Shown here one piece after another: positions 42,638-50,908 of a stretch of DNA of 64,000 nucleotides. Origin of the DNA: Mycobacterium intracellulare ATCC 13950 (GTDB lineage: Bacteria; Actinomycetota; Actinomycetes; Mycobacteriales; Mycobacteriaceae); NCBI RefSeq assembly GCF_000277125.1, contig NC_016946.1:744001-808000 (forward strand). Direction: 5' to 3'. The stretch's first letter is position 1. Every line of letters begins with the position of its first letter. The translations under genes were made by a program, and so were the position numbers. The notes below the pieces were generated by a model that did not search any database, was not told the DNA's origin, and saw only the letters and a list, made by a program, of their open reading frames with translations.

Positions 42638-44062
42638 TCAAAGCCGCACCACGACAGTCTTGGTGGCGCTGAATGTGTCGAGGGCTTCATAGCCCTTCTC
42701 GCGGCCGTAGCCCGATTTCTTGAAACCTCCGAACGGTAGTTCCACTCCGCCGCCGGCGCCATAGGTATTCACGTAGATCTGGCCCGCGCGGATCTGCGCC
42801 GCCAGGCGGTGCGCGCGGGACAGATCGGTCGTCCACACCGCGCCGAGCAGAGCGTATTGCGTGCCGTTGGCCATTGCGATCGCCTCGTCCTCGGTGCGGA
42901 ACCGGTGGACGGTCAGCACCGGTCCGAAGATCTCCTCCTGCGCGATCGCTGACGCGGGGTCGGCGTCGTCGATGATCGTGGGACAGAAGTACGCACCGTC
43001 AGTCAGGCGCGGATCGTCAGGAGGTGCCCCGCCGCAAAGGATTTCGCCGTCGACATTATCGGCGAGCATGGATCGCACCCGCTGCTGCTGCTTCCGGGAG
43101 ATCAGCGGTCCGAGGTCGTGGTCTTCGACTCCGGGCCCAATCGTGGTCGACGACAAACGCATGCGCACCATCTCGACCAGGGTGTCGTGGATCGTGTCGT
43201 GTACCAGCAGACGTGAGCCGGCCGAGCATGTTTGACCCGCGTTCTGCAGAATTGCCTTCGCGATCGACTCCGATGCGCGGGCCAAATCCGCATCGGGGAA
43301 GACGATCTGCGGGGATTTGCCGCCCAACTCCAGCGTCGTGGGTGTCACCCGATCCGCCGCGGCGTGGGCGACCACGGACCCGATTTCAGTCGACCCGACA
43401 AACCCCAGGTGATCGACGTCGGGGTGTGCCGTCAGGGCGGCGCCGGCTTCGGCGCCGATCCCGGTCACCACGTTGAACACCCCGGGCGGGAGCCCGGCCC
43501 GCACCGCGAGCACGGCGAGTTCCACTGCCGTTCTGGGTGTTTCGTCGGCGGGCTTGACCACCGCGCAGTTGCCCACCGCGATGGCGGGAGCTACGGCACG
43601 GGCGAGCAACTGCATCGGGTAGTTCCAGGCGATGATGTGACCGGTTACGCCGAATGGCTCGCGTCGGGTATACGCGTGTAAATCCGTTGTGAGCGGGATG
43701 GTTTGGCCGTAGTAGGAGTCGATGGCGTGGCCGTAGAAACGGAAGTAACGCCCGGCAACGCCTGCATCCCCGCGCGCCTGGCTCAGCGGCTTCCCGGTGT
43801 CCTCGCTTTCGATCCGGGCCAACCGTTCGTGATTCTGGTCGATGAGATCGGCGATCCGCGTCAACAGGATCGCGCGTTCCTCGGGTGACGTGTCTCGCCA
43901 AGGGGCCGACGCCGCTCGGGCCGCGTTGACGGCGCGATCTGATTCGTCAAACCCGCCGCGCGCCACCGGACCGAGGGATCGTCCGGTGGCCGGATCGATG
44001 TTGTCGTACACGTCCGCCGATGCCACCGATTCGCCGTTGATGAATGACTGCGTGATGGTCAC
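42638..44062 (-). CDS. Aldehyde dehydrogenase
   Basis: A 474-residue ALDH with the catalytic Cys in NAGQTCSAGSRLL, Glu in TLELGGKSPQIVF, and the C-terminal PFGGFKKSGYGREKG. It should oxidise an aldehyde to an acid or acyl product with NAD(P). It starts at GTG 44062, divergent from a TetR gene whose operator (44101-44116) lies 39 bases away. The three-gene set ALDH-CMD-HIBADH is likely controlled by that TetR. Confidence 0.92.
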   Translation of the reverse strand: MTITQSFINGESVASADVYDNIDPATGRSLGPVARGGFDESDRAVNAARAASAPWRDTSPEERAILLTRIADLIDQNHERLARIESEDTGKPLSQARGDAGVAGRYFRFYGHAIDSYYGQTIPLTTDLHAYTRREPFGVTGHIIAWNYPMQLLARAVAPAIAVGNCAVVKPADETPRTAVELAVLAVRAGLPPGVFNVVTGIGAEAGAALTAHPDVDHLGFVGSTEIGSVVAHAAADRVTPTTLELGGKSPQIVFPDADLARASESIAKAILQNAGQTCSAGSRLLVHDTIHDTLVEMVRMRLSSTTIGPGVEDHDLGPLISRKQQQRVRSMLADNVDGEILCGGAPPDDPRLTDGAYFCPTIIDDADPASAIAQEEIFGPVLTVHRFRTEDEAIAMANGTQYALLGAVWTTDLSRAHRLAAQIRAGQIYVNTYGAGGGVELPFGGFKKSGYGREKGYEALDTFSATKTVVVRL

Positions 44063-44100
44063 GGTGCTCCTTGACGTCCTTCGTCGCGCCCACAGTTATC

Positions 44101-44116
44101 TATACGTTAATGTATA
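44101..44116. promoter_or_regulatory. TetR-type palindromic operator
   Basis: TATAC-N6-GTATA is an inverted repeat in the divergent gap between the ALDH gene (44062, minus) and the TetR gene (start at about 44110). It overlaps the TetR start codon region. A related TATAC-A-GTATT sequence occurs at 47277-47287 before the LuxE-like gene. Confidence 0.6.
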
Positions 44117-44754
44117 TTTCCGTGGTCACCGCAGCCCGGCGAGGACGCCCGACGCAGGCCGAAGTCAAGAAGCTGCAACAAAGGCTGCGCAAGGCTGCGA
44201 TCGCGACATTCATCAAGCACGGCTACGACGGTGCCAGCATGGATGCGATCGCCAAAGCGGCCGGCACCACCCGACGCACTCTGTACGCGCGCTATCCCAA
44301 CAAGCGTTCGGTCTTTCTCGACGTCATTCCGTGGGCGCTCACCCGCAAAACCGAGCATGAAGCCACGCACGAAGTGGATGACAATGACCTGCGAGCCGCC
44401 CTTGTTGCGGTCGGTCGCGCCGGTCTGCAGCGCGCAATCGATCCGGACATGGTGCGCCTGAAGCAGATCGCCATGACCGAATCGGCACGGTTTCCCGAAT
44501 TCGCCGTGAGCGCGCATTCCATGACCTGGTCCCCGCGCCACCGGCAGGTGATGGACCTGCTTGCTCGCCACCAGCGGGCCGGAGCGATCGAGGTCGATGA
44601 TCTCGAGTTGTCCGCCGGCCACTTCATCGCGTTGGTCGAGCATCTACCCGCGCGGCTGGCGGATTCCGGGATCTACCGCCCTCCCGAGGAGGAGGAACGC
44701 CACTTGCAGCACGCCGTCGACTTTTTCCTGCGCGGCGTTGTGCGCCGCGACTGA
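44110..44754 (+). CDS. TetR-family transcriptional regulator
   Basis: About 214 residues. The HTH is clear: AIATFIKHGYDGASMDAIAKAAG then TTRRTLYARYPNKRSVFLDV. Start choice is uncertain: ATG 44110 lies inside the operator palindrome and would give a nearly leaderless message. GTG 44122 is possible, and a longer frame from 44071 would carry the whole operator inside the coding region. Divergent from the ALDH operon, its likely target. Confidence 0.85.
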   Translation: MYISVVTAARRGRPTQAEVKKLQQRLRKAAIATFIKHGYDGASMDAIAKAAGTTRRTLYARYPNKRSVFLDVIPWALTRKTEHEATHEVDDNDLRAALVAVGRAGLQRAIDPDMVRLKQIAMTESARFPEFAVSAHSMTWSPRHRQVMDLLARHQRAGAIEVDDLELSAGHFIALVEHLPARLADSGIYRPPEEEERHLQHAVDFFLRGVVRRD

Positions 44755-44773
44755 CGCAGTCACCCACCATGAC

Positions 44774-44984
44774 ATGCCCGGCTTGGTTTTGGTGCGCGGT
44801 GGTGCGCACGCCGCCGATTGCTGGGATCTCATGGTTGCCGCATTGGCCCGGCAGGAACCGGAATACGGGTCCTCGCGGACGATCTGCCCGGCCGCGCCGG
44901 CAGGCGGCGGACCTGACCGGCGTCACGATCGCCGACGGGGTGGAATCCGCGGTCGCCGATATCGAGTGCGCTGATCTCGGCGAC
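44774..44984 (+). pseudogene. Remnant of an alpha/beta hydrolase gene, frameshifted
   Basis: After ATG 44774 the text MPGLVLVRGGAHAADCWDLM matches the start of actinobacterial alpha/beta hydrolases. The next conserved part (VLADDLPGRAG) is in a different frame, and the following part (ADLTGVTIADGVESAVADIE) is in a third, so at least two frame changes are needed. Similarity ends before the nucleophile elbow. It lies between two TetR genes and is clearly decayed; the rest of the gap to 45073 holds short repeats only. Confidence 0.75.
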
Positions 44985-45030
44985 GCTCGGCGTGCGCGCG
45001 ACGGGGTCGCCACCGTCATTTCGTTGAAAA

Positions 45031-45053
45031 TTGTCATTGACATTTGTCAGTGA
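45031..45053. promoter_or_regulatory. Palindrome and direct repeat before the second TetR
   Basis: TGTCA-T-TGACA (45032-45042) is a perfect palindrome, and TTGTCA(T/G)TGA occurs twice (45031-45040 and 45044-45053). Position 21-43 bases upstream of the TetR start suggests an autoregulatory operator. Confidence 0.5.
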
Positions 45054-45073
45054 TCGGCTCACGATAGCGTCCG

Positions 45074-45688
45074 ATGACAACACACGCCAATGAGAAGCCA
45101 CAGCGACGCCAAGCGCAGCGGCTCGAGACTCGCCAACGCGTCTACGAGGCGGCGGTGGCCGAGTTCAAACGATCGGGTGTCGCGGACGCCGACATCGCCG
45201 CCATCATCTCGACCGCGGGTGTCGCGCGCGGGACCTTCTACTTTCATTTCCCTACCAAGGAGCACGTTCTCGAGGAGATCGAGCGGGATCTGGTCACACG
45301 GCTCGCCCGGGAGCTGGCCCGCTTCGTCGCGGCGGAGCCTGACGTATGGTCCACCCTCTCGGAGGTGGTAAGGCTGGTGCTGGCGGCGGAATCCAGATTC
45401 GGCCCGCGCCTCTTCAGAGATGTTTTGGCCCTGCATTTTTCACAAACCCGACCCCCCGGCTTCGGCAGGCCCACGGACCATCCACTGGTGGCACTCGTCG
45501 CCCAGCGGATCGCGCGGGCGCAACGGGACGGGGTCGCGCGTTCGGAAGCCGACCCCGAAAACAGCGCGCTCTTCTTTTTGTTGGGGTTCTATGCGCTGCT
45601 CGTCACCAATCACGACTCCAAACTCGTACGCGGTCGTGTGCTCGACGAGTTCCTCGAGAGCACACGCCATGGTCTTGGGGCCCGGTGA
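45074..45688 (+). CDS. TetR-family transcriptional regulator
   Basis: A 204-residue regulator whose HTH reads RQRVYEAAVAEFKRSGVADA then IAAIISTAGVARGTFYFHF, followed by KEHVLEEIERDL. It starts at ATG 45074. It is directly upstream of the small membrane protein genes and the LuxE/LuxC-like genes on the same strand, so it may control this set. Its operator is probably at 45031-45053. Confidence 0.88.
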   Translation: MTTHANEKPQRRQAQRLETRQRVYEAAVAEFKRSGVADADIAAIISTAGVARGTFYFHFPTKEHVLEEIERDLVTRLARELARFVAAEPDVWSTLSEVVRLVLAAESRFGPRLFRDVLALHFSQTRPPGFGRPTDHPLVALVAQRIARAQRDGVARSEADPENSALFFLLGFYALLVTNHDSKLVRGRVLDEFLESTRHGLGAR

Positions 45689-45726
45689 GTCGACCGGGAG
45701 CCCACTGAGCGATTGGAGGTTCGACC

Positions 45727-45825
45727 GTGTGGCAGGAATTGGTGCGTCTGGGTTTCGGATGGGGCGCAGCGGCTGCGCTAGTTGGCTTTTGGTACTACGT
45801 CCTGCGCGGCATCGGCACCTTCTGA
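45727..45825 (+). CDS. Very small single-span membrane protein (32 aa)
   Basis: GTG 45727 opens a 32-residue frame, MWQELVRLGFGWGAAAALVG... ending RGIGTF. One hydrophobic segment of about 20 residues spans most of it. A perfect GGAGGT ribosome site lies six bases upstream (45715-45720), which strongly supports translation despite the size. It follows the TetR gene by 38 bases and precedes another small membrane protein, so it is likely part of the same operon. Function unknown. Confidence 0.6.
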   Translation: MWQELVRLGFGWGAAAALVGFWYYVLRGIGTF

Positions 45826-45901
45826 TCATCGCGCCATGGGCCCCTCGGTCGGGGCGCCCTCAAGAATTCATCGATCCCTCGAGAAGGGAGCAGATCGCAC
45901 C

Positions 45902-46018
45902 GTGAATCCCGAACGGCGCCGAAAGCGGGCCCTGATGGTATTTCAGATCTTCATCTATGGCTACCTGCTGCTGATGTTCGGCATCCAATTGTCAATGTGG
46001 GCGACGCGAAACTGGTAG
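45902..46018 (+). CDS. Very small single-span membrane protein (38 aa)
   Basis: GTG 45902 starts a 38-residue protein with a basic N-terminus (NPERRRKRAL) and one hydrophobic span (MVFQIFIYGYLLLMFGIQLS). A GGGAG ribosome-like site lies ~10 bases upstream. Its stop (46016-46018) overlaps the AGGAG ribosome site of the next gene. With the protein at 45727 it forms a pair of micro membrane proteins before the larger ones. Function unknown. Confidence 0.6.
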   Translation: MNPERRRKRALMVFQIFIYGYLLLMFGIQLSMWATRNW

Positions 46019-46026
46019 GAGTGGCC

Positions 46027-46773
46027 ATGAATCCACCTCTGATGAAACGCTTTTCCGGATCGGGCAAGGCGCCGGTTCCCGCATTGGGGTCGGATGGTGC
46101 CCCGTCGGTATCGCTTGATGACCACATCGAGCAGAGCCGGGCGGCACAACGCCGGGCCGACAAATGGTTGATTGCCGGAGCATTGCTGATGGGCGCCAAC
46201 GTGCCCGGCATCTTTGGCCTGCCGCTATTCCTTTACGGGCTGGCGTTGCTTCGACGTTCGCTGAAATCCGGCCTGTCGGTGCGCCCCATCATGGTCACCT
46301 TGATCGGGTATCTGGTCATCCTGGACGCCGGGCTCAACCTGCAGGGTTGGATCCTGGACATGGTTGCCAACCATTCCCTCATCTACCGTGTCCTATATAC
46401 GGCGTGGGGCAATGCTTTTGACGCCGGATACTTCTGGCACTACAACCAGCTGTGGATCGGCGGCGCGAGTGCGCCGGGCGAAAAGGGCTGGGAAGTCGCG
46501 CTCATCCTGACGGTGTTTCCGATGCGGATCGCCGCTGCCATCGCCTTCCTGCAGATGAAGCGTTGGGGCCACCAGTGGCTGCTCGTCACATGCTGGTTCG
46601 GCGTGGTGATCTGGATCGGGTACGTGATGAACATGACCGTCTACGCCGACGTCCGGTATTCGGGGGTGGTGTTCCCGGTGCTCGGGTGGTGGATCTACGA
46701 CATCATGTACATCACTCCCTTCCTGGCGATCCCGTACCTGCACACCGTCAACCGCGAAATCTTCACGGATTAG
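46027..46773 (+). CDS. Multi-span membrane protein, unknown function
   Basis: A 248-residue protein with an N-terminal polar region (to about residue 55) and about five to six hydrophobic segments, for example [36 protein letters not shown] and [18 protein letters not shown]. No family was recognised. ATG 46027 is used, with TAGGAG just upstream; GTG 46021 would add two residues. It is followed 10 bases later by the gene at 46784. Confidence 0.78.
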   Translation: MNPPLMKRFSGSGKAPVPALGSDGAPSVSLDDHIEQSRAAQRRADKWLIAGALLMGANVPGIFGLPLFLYGLALLRRSLKSGLSVRPIMVTLIGYLVILDAGLNLQGWILDMVANHSLIYRVLYTAWGNAFDAGYFWHYNQLWIGGASAPGEKGWEVALILTVFPMRIAAAIAFLQMKRWGHQWLLVTCWFGVVIWIGYVMNMTVYADVRYSGVVFPVLGWWIYDIMYITPFLAIPYLHTVNREIFTD

Positions 46774-46783
46774 GGAGCATTCG

Positions 46784-47239
46784 ATGAATGCATCGAGGAT
46801 CGACCACAATTCGCCGGAGAAATCCGCGGTTGAGGAACTGCCGGTGGGCACCACGAAAGAGTGTGCGCGGATGCATAAATGGCTGAAGCACGGCATCATG
46901 GTGTGCTTGGTCGGGCTGGTCCTCGAGGGGGCGTTCACGCTGCCGCTCTTGGCGATCTGGTACGGGTATCCGACCCTGAGCTTCCGTGACATCTGCAGCG
47001 AGCTCATGAAGGTGCGCTACAGCAACGAGTCGCTGGAATGTCGACACCCGTACCCGTTCCCGGGCCCGCCGCTCAGCGGCGCGCCGGAGGGCGCGGGCAT
47101 CAACACGGCCAAGGACCAGTGGGGGATTCAGCCCGTACCGCAATATCCGCGCTTGGGCTTCCGTGAGCTGGTCAGGATTCACGATCAACGGATCGCCCGG
47201 CAACAGGCCGAGCACGATCGGGCAGCCGCGCCTCGGTGA
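46784..47239 (+). CDS. Single-span membrane protein, unknown function
   Basis: A 151-residue protein with one membrane segment ([20 protein letters not shown]) flanked by a cytosolic-like N-terminus and a polar, Pro-rich C-terminus ([19 protein letters not shown], and a basic end). No family was recognised. It follows the 46027 gene by 10 bases and lies upstream of the LuxE-like gene, with an AT-rich gap (47240-47327) that may hold a promoter. Confidence 0.75.
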   Translation: MNASRIDHNSPEKSAVEELPVGTTKECARMHKWLKHGIMVCLVGLVLEGAFTLPLLAIWYGYPTLSFRDICSELMKVRYSNESLECRHPYPFPGPPLSGAPEGAGINTAKDQWGIQPVPQYPRLGFRELVRIHDQRIARQQAEHDRAAAPR

Positions 47240-47276
47240 CCGGACGGCCTTGGCCTCGCCTGGCCGGGGCCATTAA

Positions 47277-47287
47277 TATACAGTATT
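47277..47287. promoter_or_regulatory. TATAC-A-GTATT palindrome in the LuxE-like gene leader
   Basis: TATACAGTATT carries the perfect 9-base palindrome ATAC-A-GTAT in an AT-rich stretch 41-51 bases before the LuxE-like start. The half-site TATAC is also that of the operator at 44101, but with different spacing, so sharing of a regulator is only a guess. Confidence 0.4.
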
Positions 47288-47327
47288 GTTCAATTAACTG
47301 CCGCTGCGTCGACCCAAGGAGCACCCG

Positions 47328-48674
47328 ATGCGATCAGCAGTAGCGCGACTGGTGAAGTTGGTTGGGGCCGACGACTGCTTTGACATCGACCCCATCGACC
47401 TGCTGCCCGTGCAGTTGGAGGCGGCCAACGAGCGTCTCGCGGCCCAGGCCCGGCGCATTCCGCTGTTGGCCAATCGTGCGGAGTCGGGCGGCATCGAAGA
47501 CATCGCGCAGCCCGCCGACTTGGTGCCGCTGCTTTTCGCCCACACCACCTACAAGACCTACGCCGAAGGCTGGCTGAACGACGGCCGGTGGGACCGCATG
47601 GGCAGGTGGCTGGCCACCGTCTCCACCCGTGACGTGGAAGGCCTCGACACGGCGGGGGTGGAGACGCTCGATGACTGGCTCAAAGAGCTGGAGACCGTCG
47701 GCCATTACCTGTCGTGCTCGAGTGGCACTACCGGCAAGCCCGCCATGCTGTCATGCACCGAGGGTGATATCGCACTCTCGGCCCGGATCAACATCGAAGC
47801 GCTGCTGTGGGCCACCGGCCTCACCCGCGGTGAGGACCGCAAATTCCTCGGCCTGGGCCCGCAATTCGCCGCCCCACGCGAGGATGCGATACGTCAGGCG
47901 ATGGTCGATTGCTTTTCCTCGCGATACCCGCCCTACCAATTCGGCGACGGAGAGCCGATCACCGTCGGGTCGATGGTCGACATGATCACGTTGCGCCGCA
48001 AGCTGGCCGACGGCACCGCGCGTCCTAACGAGATCGCGGAGTTCGAACGTATCGCCGCACAGCGCGGCGCGGACATGGAAGCCGCGGCCAAAAAAGCGGT
48101 CGACGCGGTGATCGAGGCCCGTGACGTACCGCTGCTGGCGACCGGCATGTTCGCCACGCTCTATCAGATCGCCGAAGGCATCCGGGCCAAGGGGCACGGC
48201 GGCGACGACTTCGACCCGAACAACGCGATGATGGTCGCCGGCGGGCTCAAAGGCGCTGCGCTACCGGAGAATTACCGCGAATACGTGCTCGAAACCTTCA
48301 ACGTCACTGAGGAACGGCTGTACCACGCGTACAGCATGCGCGAGATCAATGCGACCTTCCCGCTTTGCCATCACGGTCGATACCATGTCTCGCCCTGGGT
48401 GATCATGCTGCCGCTGGATAGCACCGGCGAGCACTTGCTGGATGTCGACGCCGAGGAGATCGAGGCCCGGGCGGCCTTTTTCGACGCCTCCATTGAAGGG
48501 CGCTGGGGCGGGGTGATCAGCGGAGACCGGGTCAGTGTCAGTTTCGGCAAGTGTGGGTGCGGCCACCAGGGGCCGACGATCGGCCGTGAGATCACACGTT
48601 ATTCCGACCTGCCTGGGGGCGACAAGATAACCTGCGCGGGCAGCATCGACGCCTATGTGCGAGGTGTGTCATGA
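47328..48674 (+). CDS. LuxE-like acyl-protein synthetase
   Basis: A 448-residue member of the ANL-related LuxE (acyl-protein synthetase) family. It has the nucleotide-binding stretch SCSSGTTGKPAML (about 128-140), a long middle region, and a C-terminal block with CGCGHQGPTIGRE. LuxE activates a fatty acid with ATP and passes it to LuxC. It starts at ATG 47328 after AAGGAG. Its stop overlaps the LuxC-like gene (ATGA), so the two are co-translated, as expected for a fatty-acid reductase pair. No luciferase subunits (LuxA/LuxB) are encoded nearby. Confidence 0.87.
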   Translation: MRSAVARLVKLVGADDCFDIDPIDLLPVQLEAANERLAAQARRIPLLANRAESGGIEDIAQPADLVPLLFAHTTYKTYAEGWLNDGRWDRMGRWLATVSTRDVEGLDTAGVETLDDWLKELETVGHYLSCSSGTTGKPAMLSCTEGDIALSARINIEALLWATGLTRGEDRKFLGLGPQFAAPREDAIRQAMVDCFSSRYPPYQFGDGEPITVGSMVDMITLRRKLADGTARPNEIAEFERIAAQRGADMEAAAKKAVDAVIEARDVPLLATGMFATLYQIAEGIRAKGHGGDDFDPNNAMMVAGGLKGAALPENYREYVLETFNVTEERLYHAYSMREINATFPLCHHGRYHVSPWVIMLPLDSTGEHLLDVDAEEIEARAAFFDASIEGRWGGVISGDRVSVSFGKCGCGHQGPTIGREITRYSDLPGGDKITCAGSIDAYVRGVS

Positions 48675-50074
48675 CGGTCGCCGATGCCTTGAGGGCGCCC
48701 CATTTCGTTCAGGGGGTATTGATCGAAGGCGAGGCGACGCGCCACCGCTCACGCGATCTGGGCGCTGATTTCGTCACTCCCGCAATCGATCTCGACGCGC
48801 TGGTCATGCCGCGGTCGCAGCTCCCGCCCTTGCTGGACGTCAAGCTCGAGGAGATCATCGACTTCCTGGCCGAAACGGGCGAACGTCTGCACCTTGATCG
48901 CAATCCGCATCTGCAGCGATGCCTGGACCTGATCGCGGCCACAAATCCCTTGCCGCGGCGCGTCGTCGAAAATCTGTATCGCCAGGCGCCGATGTATCTG
49001 ACCAAGCCCCTCTTGGAGAGCATGGTCGATTCGAATTTCGCCAATCGCGAGGCCCTGGACGGATGGGTCGAGCGCGTCGACGCATACGGCAACACGGGGG
49101 CCGTGCGGGCGTTTCCGTCGCGGATGGTGCACATGCTGGCCGGCAATGCCCCGTCGGGGTGCGTCGCATCGATCGCCCAGGGCGCTCTGGTCAAGGCGGT
49201 CAATCTGTTCAAGTTGCCGTCGAGCGACCCCTTCACCACGGTGGCGGTGCTGCGCACCATGGCCGAGATCGACCCGAAACACCCCGTGGTGCGGTCGATG
49301 TCGGCTATCTACTGGCAGGGCGGCGACACCACCATCGAACGCACCCTCTACCGGCCGCAGTACTTCGACAAGATCGTCGCCTGGGGCGGCGGCGAGGCGA
49401 TCAACAACGTGATTGGGTACCTGGGTCCCGGGATTCAGTTGATCTCGTTTGATCCGAAGTCCTCGATTTCGATGATCGGGCGCGAGGTTTTCGAGTCCGA
49501 GGACCGCATCGTCGACGTCGCCGATCGGCTGGCCGCCGACACGACGGTGTTCAACCAGGAGGCCTGCCTGGCGAGCCGCTTCGCGTTCGTGGAAGGTGAA
49601 CGGGCCCAGGTCGAATCGCTGTGCGGCGCGCTGGCGCAACGGCTGGCCATGGACCGTGATTTCGCCTCCGCAATGGGCCCGCCCCTGGCCTCGGAGGTGC
49701 GTGACGAGATCCAGGTGATGGCGGCGATGGGCGATCTCAAGTTTTGGGGTGACTTCGACGGGCGCGGGTTGGTGATCTTGACGGAGCGGCCCGTCGAATT
49801 TCAGCCCACCAACAAGACGTCGAACGTCGTCATGGTCCGCTCACTCGACGACGCCGTTCGCTACGTCAACGTCGCCACCCAAACCATTGGCGTGTACCCA
49901 TACGAACGCAAGGCGCAGGTTCGGGATCGACTGGCGAGCGCCGGGGCTCAACGTTTGTGCCGCCTGGGCACCGCGAACGCGCACGTGCTCGGCAGTCCAC
50001 ATGACGCGATGTATCCACTGCAGAGATTCGTTCATTGGATGGGCGACGACGACATCGCCGGCGCGAAGGGGTGA
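48671..50074 (+). CDS. LuxC-like acyl-CoA/acyl-protein reductase
   Basis: A 467-residue aldehyde-dehydrogenase-fold reductase of the LuxC type. The catalytic Cys is in NQEACLASRF (C299), and MLAGNAPSGCVASIAQ lies in the cofactor-binding region. Late conserved segments are TNKTSNVVMVRSLDDAVRYV and QTIGVYPYERK. LuxC takes an acyl group, normally from LuxE, onto its Cys and reduces it with NADPH to a fatty aldehyde. It overlaps the LuxE-like gene by four bases. The product aldehyde would feed wax, alcohol or signalling chemistry; which one is unknown. Confidence 0.9.
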   Translation: MTVADALRAPHFVQGVLIEGEATRHRSRDLGADFVTPAIDLDALVMPRSQLPPLLDVKLEEIIDFLAETGERLHLDRNPHLQRCLDLIAATNPLPRRVVENLYRQAPMYLTKPLLESMVDSNFANREALDGWVERVDAYGNTGAVRAFPSRMVHMLAGNAPSGCVASIAQGALVKAVNLFKLPSSDPFTTVAVLRTMAEIDPKHPVVRSMSAIYWQGGDTTIERTLYRPQYFDKIVAWGGGEAINNVIGYLGPGIQLISFDPKSSISMIGREVFESEDRIVDVADRLAADTTVFNQEACLASRFAFVEGERAQVESLCGALAQRLAMDRDFASAMGPPLASEVRDEIQVMAAMGDLKFWGDFDGRGLVILTERPVEFQPTNKTSNVVMVRSLDDAVRYVNVATQTIGVYPYERKAQVRDRLASAGAQRLCRLGTANAHVLGSPHDAMYPLQRFVHWMGDDDIAGAKG

Positions 50075-50133
50075 GACCGACCGGCCGCGCCGCACGCTAG
50101 GTTGCCTCAGGGAGCCCGAGTTGAGGAGACGCG

Positions 50134-50784
50134 ATGACCGGAGCAAGCGCCGACGTCTGGGAAGTCATGGCGACCGCCCGAACGATCCGGCGCTTCACCG
50201 ACCAACCGGTGGACGACGCGACCCTGACGCGGTGCCTCGAGGCGGCGCGGTGGGCTCCCTCCGGCGCCAATGCCCAGGGCCGGCGTTTCGTGGTGCTGCG
50301 GTCGCCCGAGCAGCGCGCCGTGGTGGCCAAGGCCGCCGCCCACGCACTCCAGGTGATCGAGCCGGTCTACGGAATGAGCCGGCCCGCCGACGGCGACAAC
50401 AGCCGTCGCGCCCGCACCTACCGTGCGACCTACGAATTGCACGACCGCGCCGGTGAATTCACGTCGGTGCTGTTCGCGCAGGCGCACTACCCGACGGCAT
50501 CGGAACTGCTGCTGGGCGGTTCGATCTTTCCCGCCATGCAGAACTTTCTGCTCGCCGCTCGCGCGCAGGGGCTCGGCGCCTGCATGACCAGCTGGGCCTC
50601 TTACGGCGGTGAGCAGCTGCTGCGCGATGCCGTCGGTATCCCCGACGGCTGGATGGTCGCCGGGCACATCGTGGTCGGATGGCCCAAGGGCAAACACGGG
50701 CCGCTGCGCCGCCGTTCGCTTGCCGAGTTCGTGAACCTCGACCGCTGGGATGGCGCCGCCGACGGGCTGCTGACCAGCGACTAG
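50134..50784 (+). CDS. Nitroreductase-family flavoprotein
   Basis: A 216-residue nitroreductase-fold protein: TARTIRRFTDQPVDDATLTRCLEAARWAPSGANAQGRRFVV at the N-terminus (FMN site) and GLGACMTSWASYGGEQLLRDAVGIPDGW later. It starts at ATG 50134, 59 bases after LuxC. It probably reduces quinone, nitro or enoate compounds with NAD(P)H. Its connection to the LuxC/LuxE genes is by position and strand only. Confidence 0.87.
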   Translation: MTGASADVWEVMATARTIRRFTDQPVDDATLTRCLEAARWAPSGANAQGRRFVVLRSPEQRAVVAKAAAHALQVIEPVYGMSRPADGDNSRRARTYRATYELHDRAGEFTSVLFAQAHYPTASELLLGGSIFPAMQNFLLAARAQGLGACMTSWASYGGEQLLRDAVGIPDGWMVAGHIVVGWPKGKHGPLRRRSLAEFVNLDRWDGAADGLLTSD

Positions 50785-50862
50785 GTGGCTTCAGCGATTC
50801 GGCTCGTCACGCACCGTTCGGTGAACCCATGCCCGGATTCAGAGATTATTACTTCCAGAACC

Positions 50863-50877
50863 GAGAATGATATTCTC
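50863..50877. promoter_or_regulatory. Operator GAGAAT-N3-ATTCTC, perfect copy 4
   Basis: GAGAATGATATTCTC, extended by C...G to 17 paired bases, lies 31 bases upstream of the FadE pair's ATG at 50909. It is 41 kb from the TetR gene at 8760, so the motif is not a local repeat. Confidence 0.8.
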
Positions 50878-50908
50878 GCCGTGACAGTCACGACGAGAGG
50901 CGGCGCGG

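Noticed and set aside
44071..44109. Upstream start of the TetR gene at 44071
   Set aside because: It would put the operator palindrome inside the coding region and adds residues not expected in TetR proteins.
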